Below, piece after piece: positions 16,255 through 26,766 of a stretch of DNA of 64,000 nt; positions within the stretch are counted from its first letter, which is position 1, and the number at the start of each line of letters is the position of its first letter. The stretch is from CAJQPP01 sp963793465 (GTDB lineage Bacteria; Planctomycetota; Planctomycetia; Pirellulales; Pirellulaceae): NCBI GenBank assembly GCA_963793465.1, contig CAWCAJ010000004.1, forward strand, positions 1 through 64,000, read 5' to 3'. A program made the position numbers and the translations under genes. The notes below the pieces were generated by a model. The model worked only from the letters and a program-made list of their open reading frames with translations. It was not told where the DNA came from and searched no databases.

Positions 16255-19200
16255 ATGCCCTCCCTCGAACTATCGCCAAGCTCAAAAAGTTTGCCCAAGC
16301 CGCCCGGCGTCAGCTGCTGGAGAAGGTTGAATCCAAGCTCGACCGGGTGTTGACCGAAGGTCACTGGCTCGGCGGGAGAACCGAAAGCAGTTAAGGAACT
16401 GGTTGCGAAACGAGGCAACTTCGCGGGAACAGGTCATCGAACGGGTGGCCTACACCTGGTTCAACCGCTTCTGTGCGCTGCGATTCATGGACGTCAATCG
16501 CTACACCCGGATCGGCACCGTCTCGCCGGCCGAGGGCTTACCCAGCCCGAGATCCTGGCCGAAGCCAAGCAGGGCGTCATCGATGAGGACTGGAAGGTCG
16601 ACAACGCAGCGAAGGTCATGCGGCTTGCTGGATGGACCGCTGCCCAGCGACGATCCGCAGAGCGAAGCCTATCGGTTGCTGCTGGTGGCGGTCTGCAACC
16701 ACTACCACGCTGATGCCGTTCATGTTCGAGAAGATCGCGGACTACACCGAGCTGCTGATCCCGGACGACCTGCTCTCCGACAATTCGATCCTGGCCTACA
16801 CTCGCGAAGCACTGCTGCCAATCAACTGCTCGCCGAAGCACACCGACGAATCGGTCGAAGTCATCGGCTGGCTGTACCAGTTCTACATCTCGGAAAAGAA
16901 AGACGACGTCTTTGCGGCGCTGAAGAAGGGCAAGAAGATCACGCCCGAGAACATCCCGGCGGCCACGCAGCTGTTCACGCCGCACTGGATCGTGCGTTAC
17001 CTCGTCGAGAACTCGCTGGGCCGGTTATGGATGCTGAACCATCCCGACTCGCGGCTGGTCGAGCAGATGGACTACTACATCCGACCGGAAGAGCCGGAAA
17101 CCGACTTCCTGCGGATCAGCAGCCCCGAAGAAATCAAAATCTGCGATCCGGCCTGCGGCAGCGGTCACATGCTGACGTATGCGTTTGATCTGCTGTACGC
17201 GATCTACGAAGAGCAAGGCTATCAGGCGACCGACATCCCGCGACTGATCCTGACCCACAATCTGTACGGCATCGAGATCGACCAGCGAGCCGGAGCGTTG
17301 GCCGCGTTTGCGCTGACCATGAAGGCGCGGGAAAAGTACCGCCGCTTCCTCACGCAGCGGCAAAGTCGTGCAGCCGAACATCTGCGTGCTGGAGAACATT
17401 CACATCGACCCCGAAGACCTGTCGGCTTACATGGACAAGGTCGGTCGCGACCTGTTCAGCGGCGGCTTGCAGGGAGTCGTGAATCAGTGGGAGGAAGCGG
17501 ACAACTTTGGTTCGCTGATCCGTCCACTGGTGACGGACGTGAGCGAAGTGCTGGAGTTACTTCGCGAGCGTCAGATGGGCGAAGACCTGTTCCTTGCGGG
17601 CGTTCACCAGAAAGTGCTCAAGGCGCTGCGGCAGGCCGATTATCTGAGTCCCAAGTATCACGTCGTCGTCGCAAACCCGCCCTATATGGGTAGCAAAGGC
17701 ATGAACGCCGACGCTCAAGGAGTTCGCTGAAGAAGCATTTCACGAAGTACAAAGCTGACCTGTTCGCATGTTTCATCGCAGCGTTGCTCGAGCTTGCGCA
17801 TCAAACGGCGGCTACTCGGCGATGATGACACCATTCACGCTGGATGTTTCTTGTCCTCATACGAAGACTTGCGCAAGACATTGCTTGACAGCAGACCATC
17901 GATTGCTACGTTGGTTCAGCTCGGAGTACGCGCGTTTTCGATCAGCGATTGTGCCAGTCTGTGCATTCGTCCTTCGAAATCGACGTGCCGAAGCATGTCG
18001 CAAGGCACTTTCATTCGACTTGACTGATTTCGACGGCGCGACAATCAAGCCGCAAGAACGATCGAAGCCATTGCTGATCCGAAGTGCGACTGGCATATAT
18101 CGGTGTCAGCAGACGACTTCGAGAAATTCCCGGGCATGCCAATCGCCTACTGGGTCATCGCGAGCGATGCGGCATGCGTTTCGACGAAGCATGCCGCTTT
18201 GGGAGAGTTGCTGAACCGCGAACAGGGACTGGCAACGGCGACAACGATCGTTTCCTACGGTACTGGTACGAAGTCGGCATCAGGACAATCGGTTTCGACT
18301 GCGAGATCAGCGAAGATGCGCAAGAATCAGGTCGAAGTGGTTTCCGTACAACAAAGGAGGAGGTTTCGGAAGTGGTATGGAAACAACGATTACGTCGTCA
18401 ATTGGGAAGACGATGGCGACGACATCAAGAGACGTCAGAACTCCCGATGACTCGGCAGATTCGGCATCGCACAATTCAACGCAGAATTCTACTTTCAGGA
18501 AGGAATCACTTGGACGGCGTATCAGCTACGTCGAGCTTTCGATGCGCGTATCTCGACGCGGCATTCATTTTTGATGCAACGGGCTCATCGCTTTTCCCGA
18601 CAGACGATCGACATTCATACTGTGCTCGGCTTTCTGAACTCGCATGTCGCTCAGACATTTCTTGAACTTCTGAACCCAACGCTGAATTTTCAAGTCGGCG
18701 ATGTTCAAGTGCTTCCGAATTGCGACCAAGTCGATGCAGTCGAGATCGATTGCAGATCGTAGAGCGCTGATTAGCAATTGCAAAGCGACGATTGGGACGC
18801 ATCGGAGACTGTCGTGGGACTTTCGCAATCATCCGCTTACTGCAATCAGACGCGATGCGAACTCTTGCAGATGCGCTACGCAGATTGCGTGCGCAGAATT
18901 GGCAGACATCGATCGCTGAATGCAGACGCTGGAAGACGAGAACAACAGCGCTTTTCATTGAGCTTATGGACTTGACGATGAACTGTCAGTCCGACGTCCG
19001 CATCGAGCAGATCACGCTTAACTGCAATCCGCACTACCGCTACGGCGCAGACAAGAGCGAGTCGGAACTTGAAGCCCTTCTTCTTGCGGACACGATGCGA
19101 GAGTTCATCAGCTACGCGGTGGGCTGCATGTTGGGTCGCTACTCGCTGGACAAACCGGGACTGATCCTTGCCAATCAAGGCGAAACGGCCGACGACTATC

Positions 19201-19837
19201 GCCAGCAGATTCCCGAGCCGACCTTCGCGCCCGATGAAGACAACGTCATCCCGCTGCTCGATGGCGACTGGTTCACCGACGATATCAGCGAACGCTTCAA
19301 AGAGTTTCTCAAAGTCACCTTCGGCACCGAGCACTACGAAGAGAATCTCACGTTTCTGGAAAACGCCCTCTATCCCGACAACCTGACCGGCAAAAAGCGG
19401 AAGACCATCCGCGACTACTTCCTCAAGGAGTTCTACAACCACCACATCAAGCTCTACAAAAAGCGGCCCATCTACTGGCTCTTCAGCAGCCCCAAAGGCA
19501 CCTTCAACGCCCTGATCTACATGCACCGCTACCGCCCCGACACGGTCAGCGTCGTGCTGCAAGATACCTCCGCGACTTCCAGCGACAAACTGCGCTCACC
19601 GACGTCGACCACCTGCAATCGGTCGCCGACAGCGGCGACGCCAGCCAAATCCGAAAAGACGAAGGCACTGAAGGAAATCACCAATCTCAAGAAACACTCA
19701 AGGAGCTGGAGGACTACGAACGCGACATCCTGTTCCCGCTCGCCCAACAGCAGATCGAGATCGACCTCGATGACGGCGTGAAGGTGAATTACCCGAAGTT
19801 CGGCAAGGCACTGAAGAAAGTGACGGGGCTGAGCTAA
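16255..19837 (+). pseudogene. pglX: BREX adenine methyltransferase PglX, with many frameshifts
   Basis: Joined across frames this is a near full-length PglX of about 1190 aa. It runs from IAKLKKFAQAARRQLLE, through REQVIERVAYTWFNRFCALR, LLIPDDLL, FTPHWIVRYLVENSLG, motif I DPACGSGH (about 17145) and motif IV NPPYMGSKG (about 17680), then GYSAMMTPFT, VSADDFEKFPGMPIAYWV, GGFRKWYGNNDYVVNWE, to the C-terminal DGVKVNYPKFGKALKKV. The frame changes near 16272, 16358, 16535, 16630, 16700, 17370 and 17715, then repeatedly up to about 19000 and again near 19565-19690. PglX methylates host DNA at a non-palindromic site. As read, no functional enzyme is made. The protein sequence between breaks is well conserved, so decay must be recent or the indels are sequencing errors. 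Confidence 0.88.
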
Positions 19838-19851
19838 GGGTAGTGAGTAGC

Positions 19852-19886
19852 GAGTAATGAGTAATGAGTAATGAGTAATGAGTAAT
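19852..19886. repeat. Tandem 7-bp repeat GAGTAAT, five copies
   Basis: Five perfect head-to-tail copies of GAGTAAT directly after the pglX stop, followed by AT-rich filler before the four-helix-bundle gene. Such short arrays are prone to slippage but lie outside coding sequence here. Confidence 0.85.
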
Positions 19887-19921
19887 TTTGGATTTTCGAA
19901 TTTGGATTTTGGATTGATTTG

Positions 19922-20341
19922 ATGGATGAGCAAGAATTGAAGCGGCGGACCAGAGCACTGGCATTAAGGTCGATTCGGCTCGTTCAATCACTTGGCGATC
20001 GTCCGAATGAGCAGGTACGAAAGTCGAGGATAGTTGCCGACGTGATTGGCAGACAGCTGATACGGTCTGGATCAAGTGTGGGGGCAAATTATCGCGCGGC
20101 GTGCCGAGCAAAATCACGTGCCGACATGCTCAACAAGTTGCGTATTGTTGAAGAAGAGGCGGATGAATCGATTTATTGGATCGAACTCCTGTCCGATTCT
20201 GGCCTGGTCGATCCAAACCTCGTCAAGGACCGGATAGCCGGATTTGACGAAGTTGTCGCCATCGTCGTCGCCAGCCAGAGAACACTAAAACGCAACCAAC
20301 AACCCGTTGCAGCAAAGCCCTCGCACCCAAAACCAAAGTAG
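19922..20341 (+). CDS. Four helix bundle protein (23S rRNA intervening-sequence type)
   Basis: This 139-aa protein matches the S23/IVP family: LALRSIRLVQSL, VADVIGRQLIRSGSSVGANY, AACRAKSRADMLNKLRIVEE and DESIYWIELL span the four helices. The family was first seen encoded in 23S rRNA intervening sequences. Unlinked copies are frequent inside planctomycete and other defence operons, with unknown role. The start is the ATG at 19922. A basic Pro-rich tail of about 20 residues follows the fold. It sits between pglX and pglZ on the same strand and appears intact. Confidence 0.85.
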   Translation: MDEQELKRRTRALALRSIRLVQSLGDRPNEQVRKSRIVADVIGRQLIRSGSSVGANYRAACRAKSRADMLNKLRIVEEEADESIYWIELLSDSGLVDPNLVKDRIAGFDEVVAIVVASQRTLKRNQQPVAAKPSHPKPK

Positions 20342-20407
20342 CCGCTCCGCGAAAATCGAAAATCGAAAATCCTAAATGACCACATCCTAAATCCTAAATA
20401 GAACCCC

Positions 20408-22909
20408 ATGTCCTCCCTCACCGGCCCCTTGCAACGCAAATTCGCCCAACACCGCCTTGTCTTCTGGTACGACGACCAGCAGGAGCTGCGGAAGGAGTTT
20501 GAGACGATCGAGATTGAGGGCGTGGAAAAGATCGAGATTGAGAACAACGAGTTCGGAATCAAGTATCGGGTCCTGCGGGAACAGCCCCAGCAAAAATTCC
20601 TGATCTACAAGGCAGGACCCCAACCGCCCGATACGGGAAACTGGCTGCTGGATGTGCAGCTGGCCCACGATACGTTCCGCACCGACGCCGTTTCGCAAAC
20701 TCTGGATGAGCTGGGACTGCCGATCGAGTTTCGGAACCTGGTCGAACAGCACCAGTTCTTCTTCAATGCCGAACGAAGAAAAACGGCTTTAAAGGAGATG
20801 CTGGAAAATCACGATACCGAGGCTGCGATCCGGTTGAAGATGCTGGCCGTCTGCACCGGCTCGGATCCCCGCGTCGATTCGGTTGTCGAATATTTGCTGG
20901 ATGAGGCGGTCGACCCGGACAAGACGGAACGGCTGGACCGGATCGTCAAAAGCGGGCTGGACGGATTCCTCTGGGAACGATTGCGGCGGGAGTTCAATTA
21001 CCAGGCCGATTCCCCCTCGGTGCAGGACTTTGTGATTGAGCTGTTTCAATCGTGTTACGCGATGGGGACCGACCAACCTGCCCAGTTGGGCGCCGAAGCC
21101 CACGTCTTCCTGAAACGCTGGATGGACAGTTACCGACATCGCGAGTCGTTTGCCCACCATTCGCGGGAGTGCGTGGGGATCCTGGGGATTGAGTCCAAGC
21201 TGCAGAATGAAGACTTTCGGGATCTGATCGAGCTGGACTACTTCCACCTCATCGATCAGAAAATTCTCAGCGAACTGGCTCGACAGGTACTCGACCAGTC
21301 GATCTCGGCCGGCGAATGCCGGCAAATCGTCCGCCGCCGCCGCAACACGCACTGGTACAACGATTTTGAGAATACCTACGAAGCGGTGGAGAACGCCTCC
21401 CAGCTGTTTCACCTGCTGGCCAACCTGGAGTTCCAGTTTCATTCCCTGACGTCCGGTGTCGACTCGTATCGACAGTCCTTTTTCCAGGTCGATCAGACTT
21501 ATCGCAAGTTCCTGCTCCACCACCGTCGTTGCCAGCACAAATCATTGCTGCAACCGTTGTATGGACAAGTCTGCACGCGGTACAGCAACAAGTTCCTGCT
21601 GCCCCTGAACGATCGCTGGCAGCAGTTGCTGGACGAAGCGGATGGCTGGCAAATCCCGAATGCGGTCCCCCAGAGACAATTTTTTGCCAAATTTGCCAAG
21701 CCGTTTGTGAGGAAGGGAAACAAGATTTTCGTTCTGATCTCGGACGCCCTGCGGTACGAAATCGGGGAAGAGCTTTGTCGCCGAATTCGGGAGGAAGACA
21801 AATACGAATCGGAGATTGAGTGCATGGTGACCGGGCTGCCAAGTTACACCCAGTTGGGGATGGCGTCCCTGCTGCCCCATGAGTCACTGGAGATTCAGGG
21901 CGGTGCTGGGTCGGCGGTGCTGGTCGACGGGCAAAATTCGCAAGGGACGGCCAATCGGGACAAGATCGTCAAGGCCGCATCCGGCACCCAGGGGCTGGCC
22001 ATTCAGGCGGAGGATTTTGCCTCCCGCAGTCCCGATGAACGGCGGCAACTGACCAAAGACCATGAGCTGGTCTATTTGTACCATAATCGCATCGACAAGA
22101 TCGGCCACGATCGCGGCAGCGAACGGGAAGTCTTTGAGGCGACCGAACAGGCCCTGGACGAGCTGGTCGACCTGGTAAAGAAACTGGCCAATGCCAACGT
22201 CACGAACCTGTTGATTACGTCCGATCACGGATTTTTGTACCAGGACGAGGTCGACGAAAGTGACTTTTCCTCAGCAGACCCGGCAGGCGGCGAGATCCTC
22301 AAGAAAGATCGCCGCTTTGTGATCGGGCGGAACCTGACACAGGAATCGGGCGTGACAGTCTATTCCGCGGAACAGCTTGGATTGCAGGGCGACCTGCAGG
22401 TGATGATCCCCAAATCGATCAACCGCTTTCGGCAAAGCGGCGCGGCGATCCGGTTTGTGCACGGGGGCAGCACGCTGCAGGAGATTGTCGTCCCGGTTCT
22501 GCAAGTCAAGAAAGGCCGGAGTACCGACATCACCTCGGTCGGTGTCAACCTGGTCCCCAGCAGCACCAGTATCATCACGGCCGGCCAGTTGGCGGTGGTA
22601 CTGTATCAGGAGGAACCGGTTACCGAGAAGCTGCGGCCGCGGATATTGCGGATCGGGCTGTACGCCCCCGACGGGATGCTGATTTCGGATTCGCACGAAA
22701 TTCCGTTTGATTTCGAATCGGAGAATCCCCGCGAACGCGAGCAAAAAGTACGACTGGTCCTTTCCAAGTCGGCCGATGGCTACAACGGTCAGCAGGTAGA
22801 ATTGCGGCTGGAAGAACCGGTGCCCCGCACCAACCATTTCAAGCTGTACAAATCGATCTCCTACACTTTACGCCGCTCTTTCACCTCCGATTTTGACGAC
22901 TTCGGCTAA
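20408..22909 (+). CDS. pglZ: BREX phosphatase-domain protein PglZ
   Basis: This intact 833-aa protein begins with LQRKFAQHRLVFWYDDQQEL, typical of type 1 PglZ. The alkaline-phosphatase-superfamily core has the metal/nucleophile strand FVLISDALRYEIGEEL (about 440) and the second metal site LLITSDHGFLY (about 600), with HNRIDKIGHDRG between. A C-terminal beta domain follows (about 690-833). PglZ is essential to BREX; nuclease activity has been reported for relatives. It is separated from brxL by 33 AT-rich bases. Confidence 0.93.
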   Translation: MSSLTGPLQRKFAQHRLVFWYDDQQELRKEFETIEIEGVEKIEIENNEFGIKYRVLREQPQQKFLIYKAGPQPPDTGNWLLDVQLAHDTFRTDAVSQTLDELGLPIEFRNLVEQHQFFFNAERRKTALKEMLENHDTEAAIRLKMLAVCTGSDPRVDSVVEYLLDEAVDPDKTERLDRIVKSGLDGFLWERLRREFNYQADSPSVQDFVIELFQSCYAMGTDQPAQLGAEAHVFLKRWMDSYRHRESFAHHSRECVGILGIESKLQNEDFRDLIELDYFHLIDQKILSELARQVLDQSISAGECRQIVRRRRNTHWYNDFENTYEAVENASQLFHLLANLEFQFHSLTSGVDSYRQSFFQVDQTYRKFLLHHRRCQHKSLLQPLYGQVCTRYSNKFLLPLNDRWQQLLDEADGWQIPNAVPQRQFFAKFAKPFVRKGNKIFVLISDALRYEIGEELCRRIREEDKYESEIECMVTGLPSYTQLGMASLLPHESLEIQGGAGSAVLVDGQNSQGTANRDKIVKAASGTQGLAIQAEDFASRSPDERRQLTKDHELVYLYHNRIDKIGHDRGSEREVFEATEQALDELVDLVKKLANANVTNLLITSDHGFLYQDEVDESDFSSADPAGGEILKKDRRFVIGRNLTQESGVTVYSAEQLGLQGDLQVMIPKSINRFRQSGAAIRFVHGGSTLQEIVVPVLQVKKGRSTDITSVGVNLVPSSTSIITAGQLAVVLYQEEPVTEKLRPRILRIGLYAPDGMLISDSHEIPFDFESENPREREQKVRLVLSKSADGYNGQQVELRLEEPVPRTNHFKLYKSISYTLRRSFTSDFDDFG

Positions 22910-22942
22910 ATTTCAAATCCTGAATTTTAAATCCTGAATCCC

Positions 22943-24991
22943 ATGCCGCTTTCTCCCCTCGACCAGAAGATCGACCAGCACTTTGGCGGCCTCGTTGTCC
23001 GCAAGGACCTTGTCAAGGCTGTCAAAGGGAACGCGATCGTTCCCTCATACGTACTCGAATACCTGCTGGGCCAGTATTGCGCCACGACCGACGAAGACAC
23101 GATCCAGTCCGGGATCGAAACGGTCAAAGAGATCCTGGCCAAGCACTACGTCCACCGGAACGAAGCGGGTTTGATCCGCTCGGCAATTCGGGAGAAGGGG
23201 CGTTACAAGGTCATCGACAAGGTCAGTGTGGAGCTAAACGACAAGAAGGACGTTTACGAAGCGACGTTCGGAAACCTGAACATCAACCAGGTGGTGGTGA
23301 CGTCCGACACGATCAAAAAGCACCCGAAGTTGCTGGTAGCGGGGTCTGGTGTATGGCCGACCTGGAGTACCAGTTTACGGAGGGGCAACGACGTTCCCTG
23401 GATCCTGGAGAATCTGAAACCGATTCAGCTCTCCCAATTTGACTACGATGGCTACATCGCGGCCCGCTCACAGTTCACGACCGACGAGTGGATTGACGTA
23501 CTGATGCAGAGCATCGGATTCAATCCGGAAGTCTTCGGCAAGCGAAGCAAGTTGCTGCAACTGGTGCGGTTGATTCCTTTTTGCGAACGAAACTACAACC
23601 TGATCGAGCTTGGCCCCAAGGGAACCGGGAAATCGCACATCTACTCGGAGTTCTCCCCGCACGGGATGCTGATTTCCGGAGGGGAGGTGACGGTGCCCAA
23701 GCTGTTCGTAAACAATGCGACCGGAAAGATTGGGCTGGTCGGTTACTGGGACTGTGTTGCGTTTGATGAATTCGCCGGGAAAGGAAAGCGGATCGACAAG
23801 GCCCTGGTCGACATCATGAAAAATTACATGGCCAACAAGTCGTTTTCCCGAGGGGTGGAGGAACTGGGCGCCGAGGCCTCGATGGCATTTGTGGGGAACA
23901 CGCGGCACACGGTCCCTTACATGTTGCGGCATAGCGATCTGTTCGAAGAGTTGCCCGATAAGTACCACGACCCAGCGTTCCTCGACCGGCTGCATTTCTT
24001 CATCCCCGGATGGGAAATCGACATCATCCGCAATGAAATGTTTACGGCAGGCTACGGATTTGTGGTCGACTATCTTGCCGAGATCCTCAAAGAGCAGCGT
24101 GATTTCGATTTCTCCCATCTCTTCAACCAACACTTCTCGTTGTCGGACGACATTTCAACGCGCGACCGGGATTCGATTCGCAAAACTTTTTCAGGGTTGA
24201 TGAAGATCCTGTTTCCCGATCAGAAAGCGACCACGGCCGAAATCCGGGAATTGCTGTCGTTCGCCATCGAGGGACGGAAACGGGTCAAGGACCAGTTGCT
24301 GAGGATTGACCAGACGTTTGAGCCGGTTCGGTTCGCCTTCAAGGACAAGGATGGAAATGAGGTCGTCGTCAAGGCCCTTGAGGAATCACAGTATCCCAAC
24401 GATTACTATCCTGGAGGTGGCGGTGAAACCGACGATGAAAGTGAGACGGTAACGCCGGAGCCCATGCCCGGAGAACCGACCGCTATACAGCAGGTTGCCA
24501 AGCCAAAGGAGGGCCACTTGGTGATTCATGAGAACCATCGCGGGATTCGATTCGACGATCTGTTTGGGCCCTATGTCTCAGGTGCCAAGAAGATCGTACT
24601 TACGGATCCCTACATCCGAATGTTCCACCAGGCAAGAAGTTTGATGGAATTCATCGAGACGGTCGTGCGGTTCAAAGGCGATGAAAATGTCGAGGTCGAG
24701 TTGATAACGGTGGAGGAAGAGTTCAAGACGGAACAACAATTGGACTTCTTTCAGCAGATACAGAAGAACTGCATCCCCAGCGGCATCCTGTTTTCCTGGA
24801 AGTTTGAGCCACAGACGTCAATTCATGCTCGACACATCGTGATCGACAACGGCTGGAAAATAATTCTCGATCGAGGACTGGATGTGTTTCAACGATACGA
24901 GATGAACGATGCGTTCTCGCTTTCCAATCGACTTCAAGAACACCGTTCGTGTAAACCGTTCGAAATTACCTATTTGAGGCATTCCGGGTGA
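22943..24991 (+). CDS. brxL: BREX Lon-like ATPase BrxL with C-terminal MIT_C-like domain
   Basis: This 682-aa protein starts with LDQKIDQHFGGLVVRKDL, typical of BrxL. It has the AAA+ P-loop ELGPKGTGKSH (about 223-232), VAFDEFAGKGK (Walker B) and a Lon-type C-terminal helical region. BrxL forms DNA-binding barrel oligomers and is needed for exclusion but not methylation. Residues about 530-682 are an extra domain: GIRFDDLFGPYVSGA, IVLTDPYIRMFHQ, and IHARHIVIDNGWKI followed by LDRGLDVFQRYE. This matches the phospholipase-D-like MIT C-terminal domain (MITD1 family), which lacks the catalytic HKD pair. That extension is known in some BrxL proteins (recollection). Confidence 0.92.
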   Translation: MPLSPLDQKIDQHFGGLVVRKDLVKAVKGNAIVPSYVLEYLLGQYCATTDEDTIQSGIETVKEILAKHYVHRNEAGLIRSAIREKGRYKVIDKVSVELNDKKDVYEATFGNLNINQVVVTSDTIKKHPKLLVAGSGVWPTWSTSLRRGNDVPWILENLKPIQLSQFDYDGYIAARSQFTTDEWIDVLMQSIGFNPEVFGKRSKLLQLVRLIPFCERNYNLIELGPKGTGKSHIYSEFSPHGMLISGGEVTVPKLFVNNATGKIGLVGYWDCVAFDEFAGKGKRIDKALVDIMKNYMANKSFSRGVEELGAEASMAFVGNTRHTVPYMLRHSDLFEELPDKYHDPAFLDRLHFFIPGWEIDIIRNEMFTAGYGFVVDYLAEILKEQRDFDFSHLFNQHFSLSDDISTRDRDSIRKTFSGLMKILFPDQKATTAEIRELLSFAIEGRKRVKDQLLRIDQTFEPVRFAFKDKDGNEVVVKALEESQYPNDYYPGGGGETDDESETVTPEPMPGEPTAIQQVAKPKEGHLVIHENHRGIRFDDLFGPYVSGAKKIVLTDPYIRMFHQARSLMEFIETVVRFKGDENVEVELITVEEEFKTEQQLDFFQQIQKNCIPSGILFSWKFEPQTSIHARHIVIDNGWKIILDRGLDVFQRYEMNDAFSLSNRLQEHRSCKPFEITYLRHSG

Positions 24992-25299
24992 CCGACGTTC
25001 CTGTCGGCTCCCAGCACCGTCGATGACGTTGGTTGCCTGTTGACCGGTATCTCAAGATCCACATGTTTGATTTCTGCGACACGAGATATTTCGCGGTCAC
25101 AAGTGTCACTTTTTCATCCATTTAAACGCACGGCGTTCCGTCTTTCCGTTGTTTTGGCACATCGCGTGCATGATCCCGATTCGAATCAAAACTGCGCCTC
25201 TGTTTCCGAGGAAGGGCAAGGGAACAGGAAGACTGGCTGTCATGCCGATTCATCGGAGATAATTGACTTTATGCGCCCCCATCACAGGCAGAGTTTGGA
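24992..25299. other. Intergenic stretch after brxL containing a sigma-54 promoter
   Basis: No gene is seen. A weak CCGAC..GTCGG hairpin lies just after the brxL stop without a T-run. The notable element is the promoter at 25154-25170. Confidence 0.5.
25154..25170 (+). promoter_or_regulatory. Sigma-54 (-24/-12) promoter before the 242-aa gene
   Basis: TTGGCACATCGCGTGCA has GG at 25156-25157 and GC at 25168-25169, exactly 10 bp apart. The predicted start near 25181 leaves a 119-nt leader before the ATG at 25300. Confidence 0.78.
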
Positions 25300-26028
25300 A
25301 TGTCGGAACAATCATCGAGTGTCCAAATGGACATGTGGAAAATACTTGAACACATCGGTTTTCAGGAAGATCCGTCCCTTTGGCACTCGGATCGAAAACC
25401 TGGATTACGGTTGACAACCAACGGTTTGGATTTGACGGCATGTCAGCTGATAAAACCGCCGCATTTCCAAATGGTCATCTACGTGACTGGAATTTACGAA
25501 ACAGATCGAACTCTGGCTCAAAAGTCGTTTGAATTGCCACTTGTGGTAGATTCCCTGCAGCAGGGGATCGCATGGTTCGTATTCAACCTTGACGGCCAAC
25601 GGGGGCGTTGGATTAAAGGCAAACTTGACTTGGATTGGGTGAGAGAGGGGCTGGACAACTTCCATCTATTGCCCTCGGTTAGGGAGCGGCTTGAAAGAGC
25701 GCGGCAACGGAAAATATTTGACGCCCGTCCGCATTGCCGGGTAGAACGTGAATGGTTTGGTTTTGCACGAAAGAAGTTACGGCAGCTTGCGGACCGCTCG
25801 CCTGATACTCTCTTGCGTGTCGTATTCGATGGTACGGTATTCACGATCAGCGGAAACGAATTGCACATATTGGCGGCGGGCGTTGGTAATAAACCCTTCC
25901 ATTGCAACGTCACTGCTTCAATTTTGGTAAGCGGAATCCCCCGTCGTTTCCGAGAACAATTCGTGACCGTTGGCCTGCTTGGCGACGAGTTAGACATCGG
26001 TGGCCAAAAAACCAAGGCCGAAATCTGA
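25300..26028 (+). CDS. Hypothetical protein behind a sigma-54 promoter
   Basis: This 242-aa protein is of no family I recognise. The first 130 residues are rich in alternating hydrophobic strands (FQMVIYVTGIYETDR, FELPLVVDSL, GIAWFVFNLDG, RWIKGKLDLDWV), suggesting a compact alpha/beta or beta domain. The C-terminal half has REWFGFARKKL, VVFDGTVFTISGNELHILAAGVG and a short basic end. No membrane segment or signal peptide. An ATG at 25327 is an alternative start. Its own sigma-54 promoter and position directly after BREX suggest a co-induced defence or stress function. Confidence 0.6.
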   Translation: MSEQSSSVQMDMWKILEHIGFQEDPSLWHSDRKPGLRLTTNGLDLTACQLIKPPHFQMVIYVTGIYETDRTLAQKSFELPLVVDSLQQGIAWFVFNLDGQRGRWIKGKLDLDWVREGLDNFHLLPSVRERLERARQRKIFDARPHCRVEREWFGFARKKLRQLADRSPDTLLRVVFDGTVFTISGNELHILAAGVGNKPFHCNVTASILVSGIPRRFREQFVTVGLLGDELDIGGQKTKAEI

Positions 26029-26049
26029 CCATGGCCAGGCGTTTCTTGG

Positions 26050-26529
26050 GTGGAGAAAAACGCAGCGTCTTTTTGCCTGCTGCCAGCAATTCCGGCTCGA
26101 TGGCACAGACAGTCAGGCATTGGCCTTTGGCCCGAGCGAATCCTCAATCGAGCCGGGCGGATGGACCATGATATCCGTATCTCGCAGCCACAAACCGAAG
26201 TTTTGGCGCAGCAAGTCATTATCCACCCGCAAAATTATTTCAGTCAGGTCGCGAACCCTGGCCAACAGCGAGGTTGCAAACCCGGCGTTAAGTCAGCAGG
26301 TACAGGTCCTGCCGTTTCGTTCGAGAATTCAATCTTCAGCCCACCTGCCGAATTATCTTTGGCGACGCCCGCTGAACCGTTGATGTGCGAGAAGGAAATC
26401 AGACTGGCCGAAGCTTGCACCGCTTACGCAAAGCAATGGTTTGATGCGAACCGCGACGAAATTGGCGAACAGCTTTGGGAGCCCGCAGCAGGTGAAGACC
26501 CAAAATTGGACAAGCCGAATTTCGAATGA
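26050..26529 (+). CDS. Doubtful small ORF after the 242-aa gene
   Basis: An open frame of 159 codons begins 21 bp after the previous gene. The first 80 residues are not protein-like. The last 47, from an ATG at 26383, are better: EKEIRLAEACTAYAKQWFD and a Glu/Asp-rich tail. It may be a remnant or a short protein starting inside. No family recognised. Confidence 0.25.
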   Translation: MEKNAASFCLLPAIPARWHRQSGIGLWPERILNRAGRMDHDIRISQPQTEVLAQQVIIHPQNYFSQVANPGQQRGCKPGVKSAGTGPAVSFENSIFSPPAELSLATPAEPLMCEKEIRLAEACTAYAKQWFDANRDEIGEQLWEPAAGEDPKLDKPNFE

Positions 26530-26766
26530 AAACCCTTTTCACACCCAATGAGAACCGACCAGCGATCGACCTGGAATGTCACTTGCTCGCAGGATGATTG
26601 TGCCAACGAAATATTTGGGTGAGACCATTCAAGGGAACAAGAATTCTTATTTCCATACAAACGGCTTTACTTGACTCAATGAAGCTGTTGGCGAAACACG
26701 CGCTTCGGACGTCAAAACCCTCGTCCATTTGAAGATCCATCGAACACCTCTGTTCATTTTCCACTC

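Noticed and set aside
19852..19886. GAGTAAT array as a possible CRISPR or slippage-controlled switch
   Set aside because: Units are 7 bp with no spacers, and the array lies outside coding sequence.
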